Positions 51,310-64,000 of a DNA stretch of 64,000 bases are shown here, piece after piece. Both the position numbers and the translations under genes were made by a program. Below the pieces are notes generated by a model that saw nothing but the letters and a program-made list of their open reading frames with translations, had not been told where the DNA came from and did no database searches. Source of the DNA: Channa striata. Taxonomy: Eukaryota > Chordata > Actinopteri > Anabantiformes > Channidae. How positions within the stretch are numbered: the first letter of the stretch is position 1; every line of letters begins with the position of its first letter. The stretch is from contig CM065173.1 of assembly GCA_033026295.1 (NCBI GenBank), positions 4,278,001-4,342,000 of the forward strand. Reading direction: 5' to 3'.

Positions 51310-52559
51310 AATCTGGGAGAAGATGATGGAATAGAGATGGAAAGGAGGAAAAGGTCTCTGGGTGTTTCCCTTCAGCAGTGAAGCGATGGATGGAGTTGGG
51401 AGGAGGAGAGGGGAGAAAGAGGGAGAGATGAATGGGAGGAGTGGGGGGGGGGGGGGGTCAGGATACATAACTGGACATATAAAACAGTTCTGAGAGGGAG
51501 ACAGCTGATTGGATGGTCTGTGTCAAAGAGAACAGCTGTTAAATGGTTGGCTTAATGATGGTTTAAAGGGTCATTCCACTCATATCAAAACTGGAACGAG
51601 ACATCTCTGTGGGTCTCTGGGCTCTTCTGAGATAGAACCTGTCAGAACCACCACCACAGTCTGCAGGTCATTCTGTAGTAATGTTGGATAAACACAGGCT
51701 GTTGCGTTTGAGAAAAACTTCTATCTGGTCCACTTTTGTTTGACTATTATGGAAGACTCACATCCGAATTCTACTGCCTAATACTTCTACTGCTTCTGCT
51801 ACTCCTGTCTTCTGTCTGCCCAACTTGAAGGTGCGGCAGGGATGTTACTAGACAACACTGGACATTACTGACCCAGGAGAAGTTCAGGGGAAGTTCTGAA
51901 GGTTGAGCAGAACACACAAGCACGTATGAATCATTAAATGCTTTACCAACATCTGAAGGTTTTTATGAACACGTTATGCTGAACACAAAACTGGTGATCC
52001 TAGTCTTTGTGACTGACTGCAATAATTTAATTATAGTGTGAAGTTGCACTTCTGCAATTAGGATGAGGATCTAACAGCAGGCACTTTGACAGCACAGTTC
52101 ATCCTGGGTTGAGATCAGACAATGATGGAAATATGGAGAGAAGAAGGAAAAAATGAATAAACATTCCTCCCTCAGTAAGATCTCAGGATGTATTCAGAGC
52201 AGACTAAAGGCAGCATGTGGGTCTACAGCGATCTGGCTTAGAGATGAGTTACATCAGCTTCACAGACAGTAAACAGCTGGATACTATAGTGTCTGTTAAA
52301 CTGGCACCCGGATACTTTGACATCATTTCAACCCGTCCGACTGAACCGTGCTGTGATTGAGGAACCCGAGATGCGGCCCAAACCTTCAGGACTTCAGCTT
52401 TCACTGGGTTTAAATCCAGTTAAACAGAAAGAAGCCTCAGCATCCCTGTGCCAAACAGAGCTCTCAGAGACTGCACCCTGGTGGACTTCCTGCCCTTGCC
52501 CTTCTTCTGTCCATCTCACATACCCCCCTCATCCTCCCCATCTTTGCTTTCTATTTTCT

Positions 52560-53060
52560 TCCATTGGTTTCTAGGGGCTTAATTACAGGGGCCTGCTCCG
52601 TGGCTGTGGAGGTGCTGGGCGAACAGGGATCAGCGTGACCCTGGAGGAGAAGCCCTGAGACAGCGGCCTTAACAATGATAAATCACCCCAAGCACGGCTA
52701 CAGATACAGCCCCCCATCCCAACAACCGCCGCCCCCCACGCTGTTGATAAAATATGGATGGACCTGCGAAGGAGGAGGAGAGACCGTCGCTCCGGATCCC
52801 CAGATTAGCGGTTATCGGACGGAGACGTATTCTAATGATGTGAGACATGGGGGTTAAGGATTAAAATTCAACTCATGAGCTGAACATAGCTCATTATTGC
52901 CAATGAGAGCAGGAAATCGCCTCATTCATGAAGCCGGGCCGGAATTAATAATCCGTCAACACACAGACACCTTCAAGTCCACTCTGAGGGGGGATTAGTA
53001 TTCAGCAATCCCAGTTACAGGGGCAACATGCCACACGCGTTTCATCTCCGCTGTGTGATT
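52560..53060. promoter_or_regulatory. Candidate intronic conserved non-coding element
   Basis: Within the large EBF intron this stretch is GC-richer than its surroundings, has homeodomain-type cores (gcttaattacag, ggaattaataatcc, ggattagtattc) and no recognised repeat. EBF introns of vertebrates are known to hold conserved elements; its conservation here is untested. Confidence 0.35.
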
Positions 53061-53299
53061 CAAAGACGTTTTTCCTGTTAATGCTCACTTTGTCTCTAAA
53101 AGTTTGTTCCTTTAGTCTACAGATGAAAAAATTGTCATTTATGATTGTTTTGTGGTTAACACATTATTAGACTGATAAGATTAATAAAAACATGGTTTTG
53201 TTTTTTGTGGGTTTTTTTATACTACTGTATGACATCAACTCTTCTTTGTCCCATAGTCGTCTTTCTCCCTCTCTGTCTCCCTCTCTCTGTCGCTGTCCT

Positions 53300-53572
53300 C
53301 AGGTGTCCAGGAGCTGTGTGTCTTCCAGTGCACAGCTACTGGTCCCACTAACCTGCCCAGTGTTTTCCACTCACCCAAACCGGTCAAGGCAGATGTCCGC
53401 CCACCCTGGAGGTTTCTTCCGTTAAAGGGAGTTTTTCCTCTTTTGCTCAAGGGGGATTTGTTGGGTTTTCTCTACATGTCTGTATAATCTGGACTTTATT
53501 AAGTAAAGTGCCTTGAGATGACTTTTTGTAAATTGGCAACATATAAATAAAGTTGACTTGAACTCAAGTCAA
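53300..53572 (+). mobile_element. 3' tail of a fish LINE-type retroelement (L2-like)
   Basis: The blocks gtcaaggcagatgtccgccc, ggaggtttcttccgttaaag, ggagtttttcc, gggggatttgttgggtttt and tgccttgagatgactttttg followed by aaattggcaacatataaataaa occur in the order seen in a very common teleost repeat, which I associate with L2-type LINE 3' ends. A shorter copy of the last block lies at 8885-8955. The class assignment is from memory and should be checked. Confidence 0.6.
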
Positions 53573-56500
53573 GACTTGAAATTGCCAGGTTGTCAAAAAT
53601 CCTTCTCCCGGATTGTATGATTAACATTAAAAAATAAACCCTAATAATTTCTATTATAATTTACCACTGTGTAATAAGTTAAATATCTACTGAGCTCTTC
53701 TTCAGTGACAGTGTTTGATTCGTGTTTACAATGTGCACCTGACACTGTAGGTGCGCTTTCAAACTGCACTTAGTAAAACTGAAATGTTCTAAAAACAGAT
53801 CAACACCTAATTTATGCAGAATCACAGTTGTTGTGTTTAAAGTCTGAATTATATATGATATCTACACTTTCACACTGCTTTCAAATCCCACTACAACCTA
53901 TTTTTGCTTATTTCTGACCTTTCTACAGTTGATTAATATTTGTATTAAGCATGTGCTCTGTAAAACATGTCCGAAATTGCTGCTGTTTGTTTTAAAGCTT
54001 TTCAGCTGTCGTCCTCTCAGCAGTGTGAGGCAACCGAATCCTTTCACTTCTGCCTTCAAAATCTCTTATTTTCAGATCACATTAAAATAAGCGAATTTAT
54101 TCCTTAAGGAGCAAAGTGGATCTTGCAGTCAGTAAATTATCCTGGTTTGTTTATTTAAATCATCCATATCTTATATTTAAAGGAGCCGAGTGTCCACGGC
54201 TCAGACAGTCAGCAGGCAGTCTGACAGGCTGCGAGACCAACTGGTCACTGACGACCTCTGGGGTCTCTCCTGGATCAGGTTCAGGCCTCTAATTTCATTT
54301 CCAGTCTGGCTCGGCTGCAAGTGGACACCTCAGGGTCCAAGCAGCAGACTGAGGGAAGACACATGAACACGTCTGTCTCACTGACGCTTGTTCTGTTATT
54401 TAGTGATGAGATGCAGGGACAGACACGTAGAGGGAGACAAAGTTAGTGTGACGAGCAGGAACTGAGCGCAGCGTCTCTACAGTCAGAGTCACTGGTGTCT
54501 GATGATGCTGCTCTGACACTTTGATGCTCCCATCCAGTCATCGGTCCACGGCTGCAGCGAGCGATGCTCAGATCTGCTACGAGTCTCCGATGAACTCCTG
54601 CTCACTCGGTGCCTCCTGATCCGAGTGAGCAGGAGACACAGTTTGACCTGCTGTCATTGTGTGGAAACGTGAGGTTCCAGGAACAAATTTACTCAGTCTT
54701 TGTGTTCAGAGAGAGAAGGAGACACTGGAGAAAATGTCCACTGTGTTACCAGTAGATGTGATTGTTCTGTCTGATCACAAAAAGCTGGTTAATAAAGGAT
54801 TTAACAAAAAAATTAAAAACTGCTTATTGTTCCAGCTTGGTTTACATCCTTCATATTCTACTCAATAGAATTGCTGTGCTCATGTACAACTGTCTTGCAG
54901 CCACTAACCACTGTTTTGAATGTCTGAAGCAACACATGAAACAATCACTTCAGTTCAGGTACGAGGAAGACAGTGTTTTAGTAAAAGGTTCATCTTTCTT
55001 TAACCTGAACTAAAAGGCTTGAGAGTTTGAATCGAACTATGAAATCTTTAGCGACTCTTGAGTTGGACAAAGCGCATGTCTGAAGTGTAAGTTTTAAGTT
55101 CTTTCTTCTCCTTTTAATCAGCTACAGATTGCATATTGTACTGAAACTGTATGAAATGGTGAAAAGTAACAGTAAAAAGCTGCTGAAGCGTCAATCAATC
55201 AGCATTAGTCATTTGTTCCACTTTAAGTAAATTTAGCTGTTAACGCTGTTACTAAATAGAACCTCGTCTTGTAACTGCACGTTCAGCATGTCATGGAGCT
55301 GAATCCCTGAACTAATCTCGAACCAGTTTCCCGTCCGTCACAGGAAATCAAACCTGCTGCCGCCTCACCACGTTTCCATATTCACGTCTGTCTCGCTGCC
55401 TCCACCCTGCTCCAACAATCCTCCACCTGATGCCCTACAACCAAGCCATTTGCTGTGTGTCGCTCCGCCTGTCCAGACCTCTTTCTGCAGAGGGGCGGCT
55501 GCAGGTGAGAACAAAAGAGAAGTGACAGGCTAAGTTAACCCGTCGCTGCTCGATCACGTGATCCCCGGGCAGCTTCACCTTTCCTCCCGCCGTGATTTCT
55601 CCCTTGTCCTCAGTAGAAACACTGAGCTCTTATTGAGTTTTCTGTTGAATAAATAAATATTTAACAGGCAGACAGGAGGGGGGGCAGACAATGTACATTC
55701 ACTATTAGTATCAATTTACAAATAAACTGCTTTTTTGGTGACTGGATCTCCGATGTCAGATTTTGATAAATGGTTTCAATTTGGCAGCTGCTTTGGAGTG
55801 TCAGAGTCCATCTGATGCTGGCCGCCCGCTGCCGCCGCTCGCTGCCTCAGAGAATCTGCCTCAGTTATACTTGCAGCCGCCGACCGCCAGAATAATCTCT
55901 TCATACTAACCAGAGCACCTGACGGCCGCTCCGGGTCTGTGTGCATACAAATGTCTGAAACCAGGATCCCGACGTTCCTCGGCGCCCATCTTAAAGGAGC
56001 AGTCCTGCGTGTTTACCATTAACTACAGATCACACACATTTTTCTTCACTGCTCGCTGTTTCCAACAGCTGAGGTGGTTGTTTAATGGATTTTTAAATGT
56101 GATTTTGCAGGTTTTTGGTTTCATTTTTACATCCCTGCAGATACAGGAAAAGAACCTGCAAAAACTTTAAACCTGATTTAGGTTAGGCTGTAAACTCACA
56201 TTATTAAATTCGCTCCAGTCAAATAAAGATAATTTTGGTTATTGGTTAATTTACTGTTGCAATGTAAGTTAACTTGTGTAAAAAATGAAACACATGTTTT
56301 TAAATCCAGATTCCAAACATTACTAAACCATAAATTCTCATCTTATCTTCCTACTTTGTCATTTCCTTTAAATGTTTTTCTTTAAGGCTGCGTTGATATG
56401 CTGCTTAAACTGTTGTTCTCTGTCGATTCCTCACTGACAGCCATGCCTCACTGCAATACACATTTAAATGTGTGGTTTCCGACATAATTCTACACAATGC

Positions 56501-56999
56501 AATGCAACTAACAAAAATTGAAAACATAATTAACTCTATTAATTAACTCTATTAACTCTAATTTCCACAAAGACAAAAATTAAATCAGAAGATGGCACTG
56601 TATGGTTTTCTATATTTTAGTTAAAAAAATACAAAACAGCTCTCTTTGTCTTTATTAGTCTTTTGCTTTACTATTCCATCCATTGCTTATTGCTCTGCTC
56701 TGTATGGTCACCAACACATAATCCACAACTTCCAACCAATAAGAGTCCAGAATTTTCAGTGGCCAATAGATAAATAAAGACAATAAAAAGATTTAATACG
56801 ACAATCTGTGGAAGCTTTAAAAATCCCATAAAGTCTGAATTAAATCAGTGACGTGATGGCAGGTGTTTCGGACAGTTTTAAACCTCCTTGACACTGATGA
56901 TCAGGATAGAAAACAGCGCCATAACATGGCACAAAGACTGTGTGAAATATGTTCTTGACATAAAAGAAGTCAAAAAGACGCTGACAAACTGATCACTTT

Positions 57000-57330
57000 T
57001 CCATCAAATCATATTTTGCCATCTCTCGCTGCCTGTCAGCCAGCGACTCAGCGCCATCCAAACCTTCCTCCTCGCCAGCCGAGGGGAAACAAAATGCATC
57101 CAGAGCAGCAGCGGCAGGATTTGCTCCCATAAACAGCTGTTTGCTGTTTGAAGGATCGGGAACAATCTGGCCCGCTGGCAGCGAGGAGGCCGCGCCGTGC
57201 CAAGAGTGTGCCGAGCAGAACCGACAAATCCAATCAGGCAATTCAAGCTTGGTCCTGAGCTGCATTAAATAACACAAGGAACCTTCGAAATTCATGCAGT
57301 GCAGGTGGTCTACGGCTTCACACAGGGACA
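57000..57330. promoter_or_regulatory. Candidate intronic element beside the helix-1 exon
   Basis: Directly downstream of the helix-1 exon. It has balanced composition, no repeat and overlapping open frames on the minus strand (up to 112 codons) that do not resemble a protein. Such a stretch next to an exon can be a splicing or transcription control element; only composition supports it. Confidence 0.25.
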
Positions 57331-57391
57331 AACAGCCACTTCAGATTGGAATCAGCCTTTAATGTGGCTCTAAAGGCTGATTAAAGACTCA

Positions 57392-57643
<252 letters not shown>

Positions 57644-58779
57644 TCACACCAACACACTGCACAACACAGAAACACAACACACAGACGGGTCAGATTTATT
57701 ATGTTCTGACATGTTCCTCATAATAGAAACAGACTGAAGATCCAGTATCTGGACCTCTGCTGTAGGATGAGGCGGAAGGTGCTTTGCTCAAGGGTCACTG
57801 ATTCACATTCACCACACCTGAAACACAACACAGATGGGATCTGGGCTCTAAAGACTGAACATCGCTGCTGTCTGTCTGACGAACATTTGTACAAGCTTTT
57901 TGACTTATTGAAGACAATTTTTGCTTTTTGTGGCTGTGATTACGTGGGTCTCAGTGAACCACGCATGCTTAATTTCACTGACATGAATAGAGTAGAGTGG
58001 AGACCGTCCGTCCTTTTAAAGTAATGACACATTTGACCTGCAACAAACAAAAGTAAATTAATTTGCATCTGGGTGTAGAGTCTCTCCTACTCCTACAGGC
58101 AAAGCCTTTGTGTTAACTGTGAGATCAGTTGAAAAATTTCTGTCCAATGATAGAAGGTGTGCATTTATTAGAACATTTAAAACAGTCATCAGGAATGTTG
58201 GTGTTAAAATGATGTGACGGGTGTGATTTACACTGGAACAAGCCGGTGTTAATAGTTAAAAGGATTGTAGGTTTGTAGATACTGAACTCTCAGACACAGG
58301 GAGGTTCTTTGTGTTGTTTTGGTTGGTGTAAGAACCATTGTGTGTCATTGGATTGACTCTATCATGTTCAAACACAGTATAGACGCTGTCAGTAATCCAT
58401 CCATGCTTTATGTCTGTCAGAGCCATATTTGTCAGCTTGAAAGTCCAGAAGGTCTTGTGTCCGGCCTCTTCCTTCTCCCTGCGTCTGACCTCTCGCTGAT
58501 CTTTAGTGTGGCTTCATATTTACAGTGAACACTAACAGAGGACGGAGTGAGCAGTCGATCTCTTTCTCTTTCCTATCTCCCCGGCTGTGTATTAACTGTG
58601 AGACCTCACACTCCACCTGTCCTCCTTGCTCTGCCTTTTCACCGCTAATTCAATCCACCCTTTTCGTCTCTTTTTTCCTCCACTCATTCACCTCTGCAAA
58701 CAATCTGCCTCCCTCCTCCTCTTCGTGCTTCTCTCCAATTCGCAGCGAGCAGTGCTGGAGAAACACCCGGAAATGAGTT

Positions 58780-59560
58780 GGAGGAGATACTTCACCATAA
58801 TCAAGCCCATTAATCATAAAAGACTGTCAAATTTGACTTTGGGGACAATTTGTCAGCCGATCTTGCCCACTCCGCTTTTGTCACCGTTGGCTCTTGTATT
58901 CTGTAAGGATGACTGACACACCAAATGCCGCTGAGTAGAATAGCTAGTTTGCGCTAATATGCATAACCGTGGCTTTCATGAATAAGAATAAGGCAGCTAT
59001 ATGGCAGCACAGAGGGGTCTCCTTCAAAGGCCCCGCCACCGTTTGTTGCCAGCGCTCCAAATAGATGTTATTACCATTATAACAATATTTGTTTTCTTTC
59101 CCTGGGAATGGGCAACCGCGAGCTGCTAAATCAAATTTGTCGGAGCCAGTTTGGAGCAGCGGAAGGCGGAGGAGAAAAAGGGCTTTCAGGTTGCGACTGG
59201 GGTGGGGATGATTTCTGAAGGGTGACAGAGAACTGAGGGATGGGGCCCTTGTCGCAGGGGTTGCCATGTTGGATTTCTTGCCTCCCCGCCTCCCTTATAG
59301 AAAGCAGAGAGCAGCCCCGGCTTGAATCTATTACCTCCACCCGCCGCGAATGAAAGAGGGATTCATTGTTGGATCCCAAAGAGACTTTTTGGGGGGATGC
59401 AGAGCAGCGGAGGATGAATGGAGATAATGCATCGGGACGACACGAGCAGCAGTCAGCAGCGAATCCCAAACCGGATTGCCTCTCGACACATACATACATC
59501 CCAACTTATAAAACAAGTGAAAGGCACTATGGGAACTGCCGTGATTGAATAAAAAACCCA
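58780..59560. promoter_or_regulatory. Candidate intronic conserved non-coding element
   Basis: Nearly 800 bp of repeat-free sequence including gctaatatgcataacc, cattaatcataaaag, cccattaatc and ttccctgggaat. The open frames in it have no recognisable domain. It looks like the best enhancer candidate in the upstream intron. Confidence 0.35.
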
Positions 59561-62399
59561 TTTACACTGAGAGAGGAAGGAGGGAGACCTGCGATGTTTA
59601 ACTCTTCATCTGCATCACAGGAGTGAAGGTTCCTGACCAGTGCAGGACAGCACTGAGGGAAGCAGTTCTAGTTTGAACTAAGTCTAAAGGACCAGGCCTG
59701 CAACAAATCTCCTTTTTCCTGGAAAGGCATCAACTTCAGTTTTGGGGGTCAGAGAAGCCTGAGTTCTCTAGCTAGAGTTCTCCTCTGCCGTGCTGGTTCT
59801 TATCAGCGTTTTACCCTGTGTGCAGGACAAACGTTTGCAGACAGATGCTTGTTTGTGCTAATGTGATCTGACCTGGGTCTTACAGCCAGTCGACAGCAGG
59901 TCATCTTTAAACGAAATTGTCATGTTTTTAAAAGAAATTTGTCACTTTTAAAGATGCTGTAGATGGAATGAAAATGATTTGCCATTGTAAGCGATTTAAA
60001 TCATTTGTAAAACTAAAATGCCCCATGCTGAATATTCTCTGATAAAGTGCTGTGTTTAGGCAAAATGCGACATCTGAAGACATCAGCCTGAACTGTTTTT
60101 TATTAGATTAAATGATTACTTGAATTTAAATATCTAATTTTTTTACATTGTTACATTTTTCCTCCATTCAATTCATTAAATGCAGAAATGTTTTTGGTGA
60201 CTTGTACATCACTGACACATTTCCTAAAATATTCAAAATATTTAACCTGCTGAATAGTAAAACTTTCATCCTAATTAAACTTTGATCTAATTAGAACATG
60301 ATGATGAAAAAAGAAACAAAGACAGAGGCTTTTTACAAACCTCTGGACAGGCGACTCCAAGTCAACCTCCTTCCTTTGCAGAAATGAAGCCCATTAGTTC
60401 TTCTTATTAAAATCTCGCTGCACTTTGACCCCTGCACCCTATTGGCTGCCTGCAGGGCCCTACACTCCTCCTCACTGCAATGAGCCCAAGTAATTGGAGA
60501 GCAGAGGCTGACAGAGCAAACTCTGACCCCCCCCCAGACACACACGCTCGCACACGTATACATACACACACACACACACATTACATCGCCCATATGAAGA
60601 CAGATTGCCTGATTTAGTGTAAACATATGCTGCAATTCCAGGCATCAGTGCCACTTTCTCCATCGTAATTTGTATTGATTTTTCTCTCTCTCTCTTTTTT
60701 CACTGCGAGGACGTTTTCTCCTGCCGCCTGATGTTTCTTATAAATCAGAAAAGGAGGAGAGGAGGATAATTCAGAGGTGAGAGGAGGCAGAGAAAGAAGG
60801 GGGGCGTTCTTTATATATTTAATCAAGTATTTATCGCCCTCTCTGTTTGTGTTTTTCTCTCTCCTCGCTGTGAAAGTGATCAAATGGTCGGTCGGCGTCC
60901 TGCTGATCGTGGCGCTCCGTTATTAGGCCACTAAGTGACTGAGGAGAGGACGAAGGGGAGAGATGGGGGAGGCAGGTTATATGTTAAACTAATTTCTTGA
61001 CGGCAGATTTGCAGCGAACAGCAGGTCAGAGTTCGTTTTGTTTCGCTTTGTATTTTTACACGTTTAAGAGCCGAGATGTTTAAAATAAAAAACACTAAAG
61101 TTCGTGCAAAAACTGGAACATCTGCAGATTGATTCATGACCAAATAGGTCCTGCTTGATTAATAATATGTGAGCCATCCGAATTATTAAAAGCATCTTTA
61201 ATAGTCTAATAAAAGCCAGGGTCACATACAGTATAATGAAAGCAGCTAAAGCCAGAAGGCAGTAAAAAAATGATAGAAAAAAAGACAGTTAAAAGGGAAC
61301 TGTAGTAGTAAAAAACTACTGCAGGATCCAAGTCAGTATATGAAAAAAGTACAACAGTGATGCACTACGTACCGTAAAAATACTAAGAGTCAGTCAGAGA
61401 ATTTATAAACATTACATAAAATTATTTAACATATAAACTAAAACTGCTACTCACATCTTAAATGTGCTGCTTTTCAAGTTTTAGATGCTTGACATCAGCA
61501 CTATTTTTGACATTAATTGAGCGCTATGTTCTCAACCATTAGTTTGATACAAGAGTTGATCTTTTAACGATTACAGGGAATACAACATAATGTTGTGGTG
61601 TCCCACAGGGCTCCATTCTGGGACATCATCTTTTTAACTTTACGGCGCTTTCTGCAGCATTTCCAAATATAATGCTCTCATTGTTTTTCATGCATGTAGC
61701 TTCTCATTTTACTTCTTGAAATGGTATCAATATAACTGGGTACCTGAGGGTGTGCAATTAACCCCAAAAGAAATATAAATTCCCCTTATTTATGATGGGT
61801 CATAAGTTGTTTGGTTTCCTCATATGTGATTTCTGTGCTTGGACTTTGTGGCAGATCAGAGATTGGACAATATCTGGGGATTTTGGCAGGGTTTCAATCT
61901 CACTCCAACAATAATTAATTACATGTTTGTTTTTGTAAATCTTTAAAAAACTTAAAACAGACCAACATTTCTTACTACATTTGTGTTATTTCTTGTAATT
62001 ATTTGAGGCTGTACCAGCTGTTTGAATAATTGCTTCTCAAAAGGTGTGTGATTAAACCTGGTCATGAGCGGGAACTCCAGGTGGGTTTCACGTGTCCTGT
62101 CTCTAACTGACAAAGAGGTGAGGCTGGATCTTCCACTTCCCCACCGTGATAATTCAGCACTTCTCACTCGCTGATAACAGATCAGAGGATCCGGGCTGTG
62201 GATTAGTGAAACACTTCTGCAGGCTCATTACCCTGTTCACTTCAGCTACCACAATCCACCAGGCCTCCATGCTTCACAGGAGCATGTATGAGTCTCTGTT
62301 TACATTCTCCCTCTCATATCTGTTTACATTTACTTATCTCTGGCTGTGTTTCATTTGCTGTTGCACACTGTCGTCGGCTTCTCTGAGTGGGAATCTGTT

Positions 62400-62990
62400 T
62401 TTCTACGTGGCTGGTTTGTACATATTTACCAGCCGGAGATGAAATCTGCACATTGGGGATCCCTGCTCACCTTTACCTTTGTGTTTGTGCTGTGATGACC
62501 TCATCGAAGGCGCAGTCATGTCCCTGCAGCAGCTCTGCATGGCTTCCTTCTGTATTACACTGATCATTTCAAATAGACTCCATTTTCCATATGAAACATG
62601 CCGCTGAGCGGCGACTCCCCCGACACAATTCAACACGCTTCTCCATACCGCAGCATCATGTGGCACAATTTCCCATCTCCCCCGGCTGTGTGATTGATGC
62701 AGGTCAGCATGGCGCTTGGCCTCGCTGCCCGCCGGCCAACGCTGCTCATGACTCTTTCTTATCGGGGGCTAGTGCAGACAGATGCACAACATGTCGAGCC
62801 TTAAGTGGACGGCCTGATTTGTTTTGCTGCTTGTCAAGTGGCCAAGCAGCATCAGCAGGGGCTGAGGCTGTTGACAAGAAGCCATAACACCCTGGATGCA
62901 TCCTTTCACCAGCTTATTGATCCGCTGCTTTATTCCCAGGACTTCGAATTCATCACTCGGTCAGAGCACAGTACCAACAACAAGAGATGG
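62400..62990. promoter_or_regulatory. Candidate intronic conserved non-coding element
   Basis: A GC-balanced, repeat-free stretch (cctttacctttgtg, cggcgactcccccgac, gctgtgtgattgatgcagg) unlike the AT-rich DNA on either side. Support is compositional only. Confidence 0.3.
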
Positions 62991-63164
62991 TTTTTATTCT
63001 GACAGATTGATCCAAGGCCAGAGAACACACAAAGCTGGTCTTGGACAAGTGTTTTTGACATAAATGCTTGGACCACAAACGCCAAAATTTTTACTAAATT
63101 CTTATTTGTTATAGTAGCAAAAGCCGGTAAATTTATGTAGCAGCAAAGAAGTAGCATTAAAACA

Positions 63165-63235
63165 TAATGCTCAAAGTACAAGTACCTCAAAACTGTACTA
63201 AAGTATAGTACTGGAGTAAATGTACTTCCATGTCT
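63165..63235. mobile_element. Decayed MITE fragment in intron
   Basis: It holds the 20-base block agtacctcaaaactgtacta shared with 34269-34288, followed by agtactggagtaaatgtacttcc. No terminal repeats or target duplication can be defined. Confidence 0.4.
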
Positions 63236-64000
63236 GGGTTTGATCACAATAAACAGTAGACCTCTGATTTTACATGTTTTATTTTACATTTTTTCAATGG
63301 AAACAATGACTATATAGTTTTAGTATATAACTATATCAACAAGCAGGTAAACCAGGGTTCAGGATCATAACGCCATCCTTATTCCGCCATCTTATTTAAC
63401 CATATTTTCTGCTGATCTCTCCCTCTATCATTAAATAGCTGCTGCTTACTGTCCTTTCTTACAAACAAACATGAAGAAACACTTAAAGTATTTGTCGTGG
63501 ACTATTTTAAGTTGTGGATTAATCCACATTTAGTGTCCAGTGAGTATTTTTGGTAACTTCAGTGCCGGTTCATGGTGATGAACATGTCATGAACGTATCA
63601 CTGATGTGTTTTAATCAGCAGCAATGCTTTGAGGTTTGTTTAACCCTCAGTCTTGCCTCTCAGGCTGCAGCCACAACCCAACCTTACAGTTGGAGGTTGT
63701 TGAAACTGGAGCTAAGAATCAATCAACTAGACAATCAAAAGAAAATTGAACAACAACTGCTTTAAGGTTCAATTAACAGATTAAATCGCAGACACGGCTA
63801 AAGCCTCTAAGATGTGATGATGTGCTGCTTGTCTTCATTGAATCTGATTGTAAAGTGAGTACGCTCTGACATTTTATAGACATGCAGAATAACCAGTTTA
63901 AAGAGAAAATAAAGAGCTTGCGTCTTACTCTCACTCTTTCCCACTATTCATCAATTCTATAAGGGATGTATTGGTAGAAAGATAAAATTAAAAAGCATGA

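Noticed and set aside
57004..57331. Up to 112-codon minus-strand frames next to the helix-1 exon, considered as an alternative last exon
   Set aside because: No EBF-like residues, and the helix-1 donor (AAG|gtcagt) lies between them. The overlapping frames fit ordinary repeat-free DNA.
59097..59110. Possible EBF-binding palindrome ttccctgggaat
   Set aside because: The half-sites are one base apart rather than the two of the canonical TCCCNNGGGA site, so autoregulation is not supported.

Overview
The window is vertebrate nuclear DNA, most likely from a ray-finned (teleost) fish. It is AT-leaning, has no bacterial-type gene packing, and carries spliced exons with consensus splice sites, long introns, CA/TG microsatellites and fish-type transposon debris: hAT elements with 8-bp target duplications, a Tc1/mariner-like end and a LINE-like 3' tail. 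The paralogue call and the fish assignment are inferences from sequence patterns; no search was possible.

One gene is recognisable. It is the 3' half of an early B-cell factor (EBF/COE/Olf-1) transcription factor on the minus strand. Six coding exons run from 57582 down to 34874: the first HLH helix, the two duplicated second helices, two exons of the Pro/Ser/Thr-rich transactivation region, and a 32-nt terminal coding piece ending in VPPM and a stop. Their phases join cleanly and give 212 codons plus stop. The DNA-binding domain and IPT/TIG exons would lie beyond position 64000. Residues mix EBF1-like (SEASQA, TSPPPTCT) and EBF3-like (SPRGYVPSS, GVPGSP) states; EBF1 is favoured, possibly a teleost duplicate. 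The 3' untranslated region probably runs to about 31585.

Layout: 1-31584 is a gene-free flank downstream of the gene, with candidate regulatory elements (notably an octamer/POU-motif cluster at 9915-10372), a short hAT MITE at 8473-8767, other repeat debris and hairpins. 31585-34873 is the likely 3' UTR. 34874-57582 holds the six exons and five introns; the largest intron (44516-57493) contains a 758-bp non-autonomous hAT element, a minisatellite, long purine and pyrimidine tracts and G-runs. 57583-64000 is part of the next intron, with further candidate conserved non-coding elements.

No undescribed enzymatic or defence system is visible. The most useful observations are the truncated EBF C-terminal segment with a possible relic of the longer isoform, the C-rich/G4-capable tracts at two splice sites, the octamer cluster, and the intact hAT elements with their target duplications.
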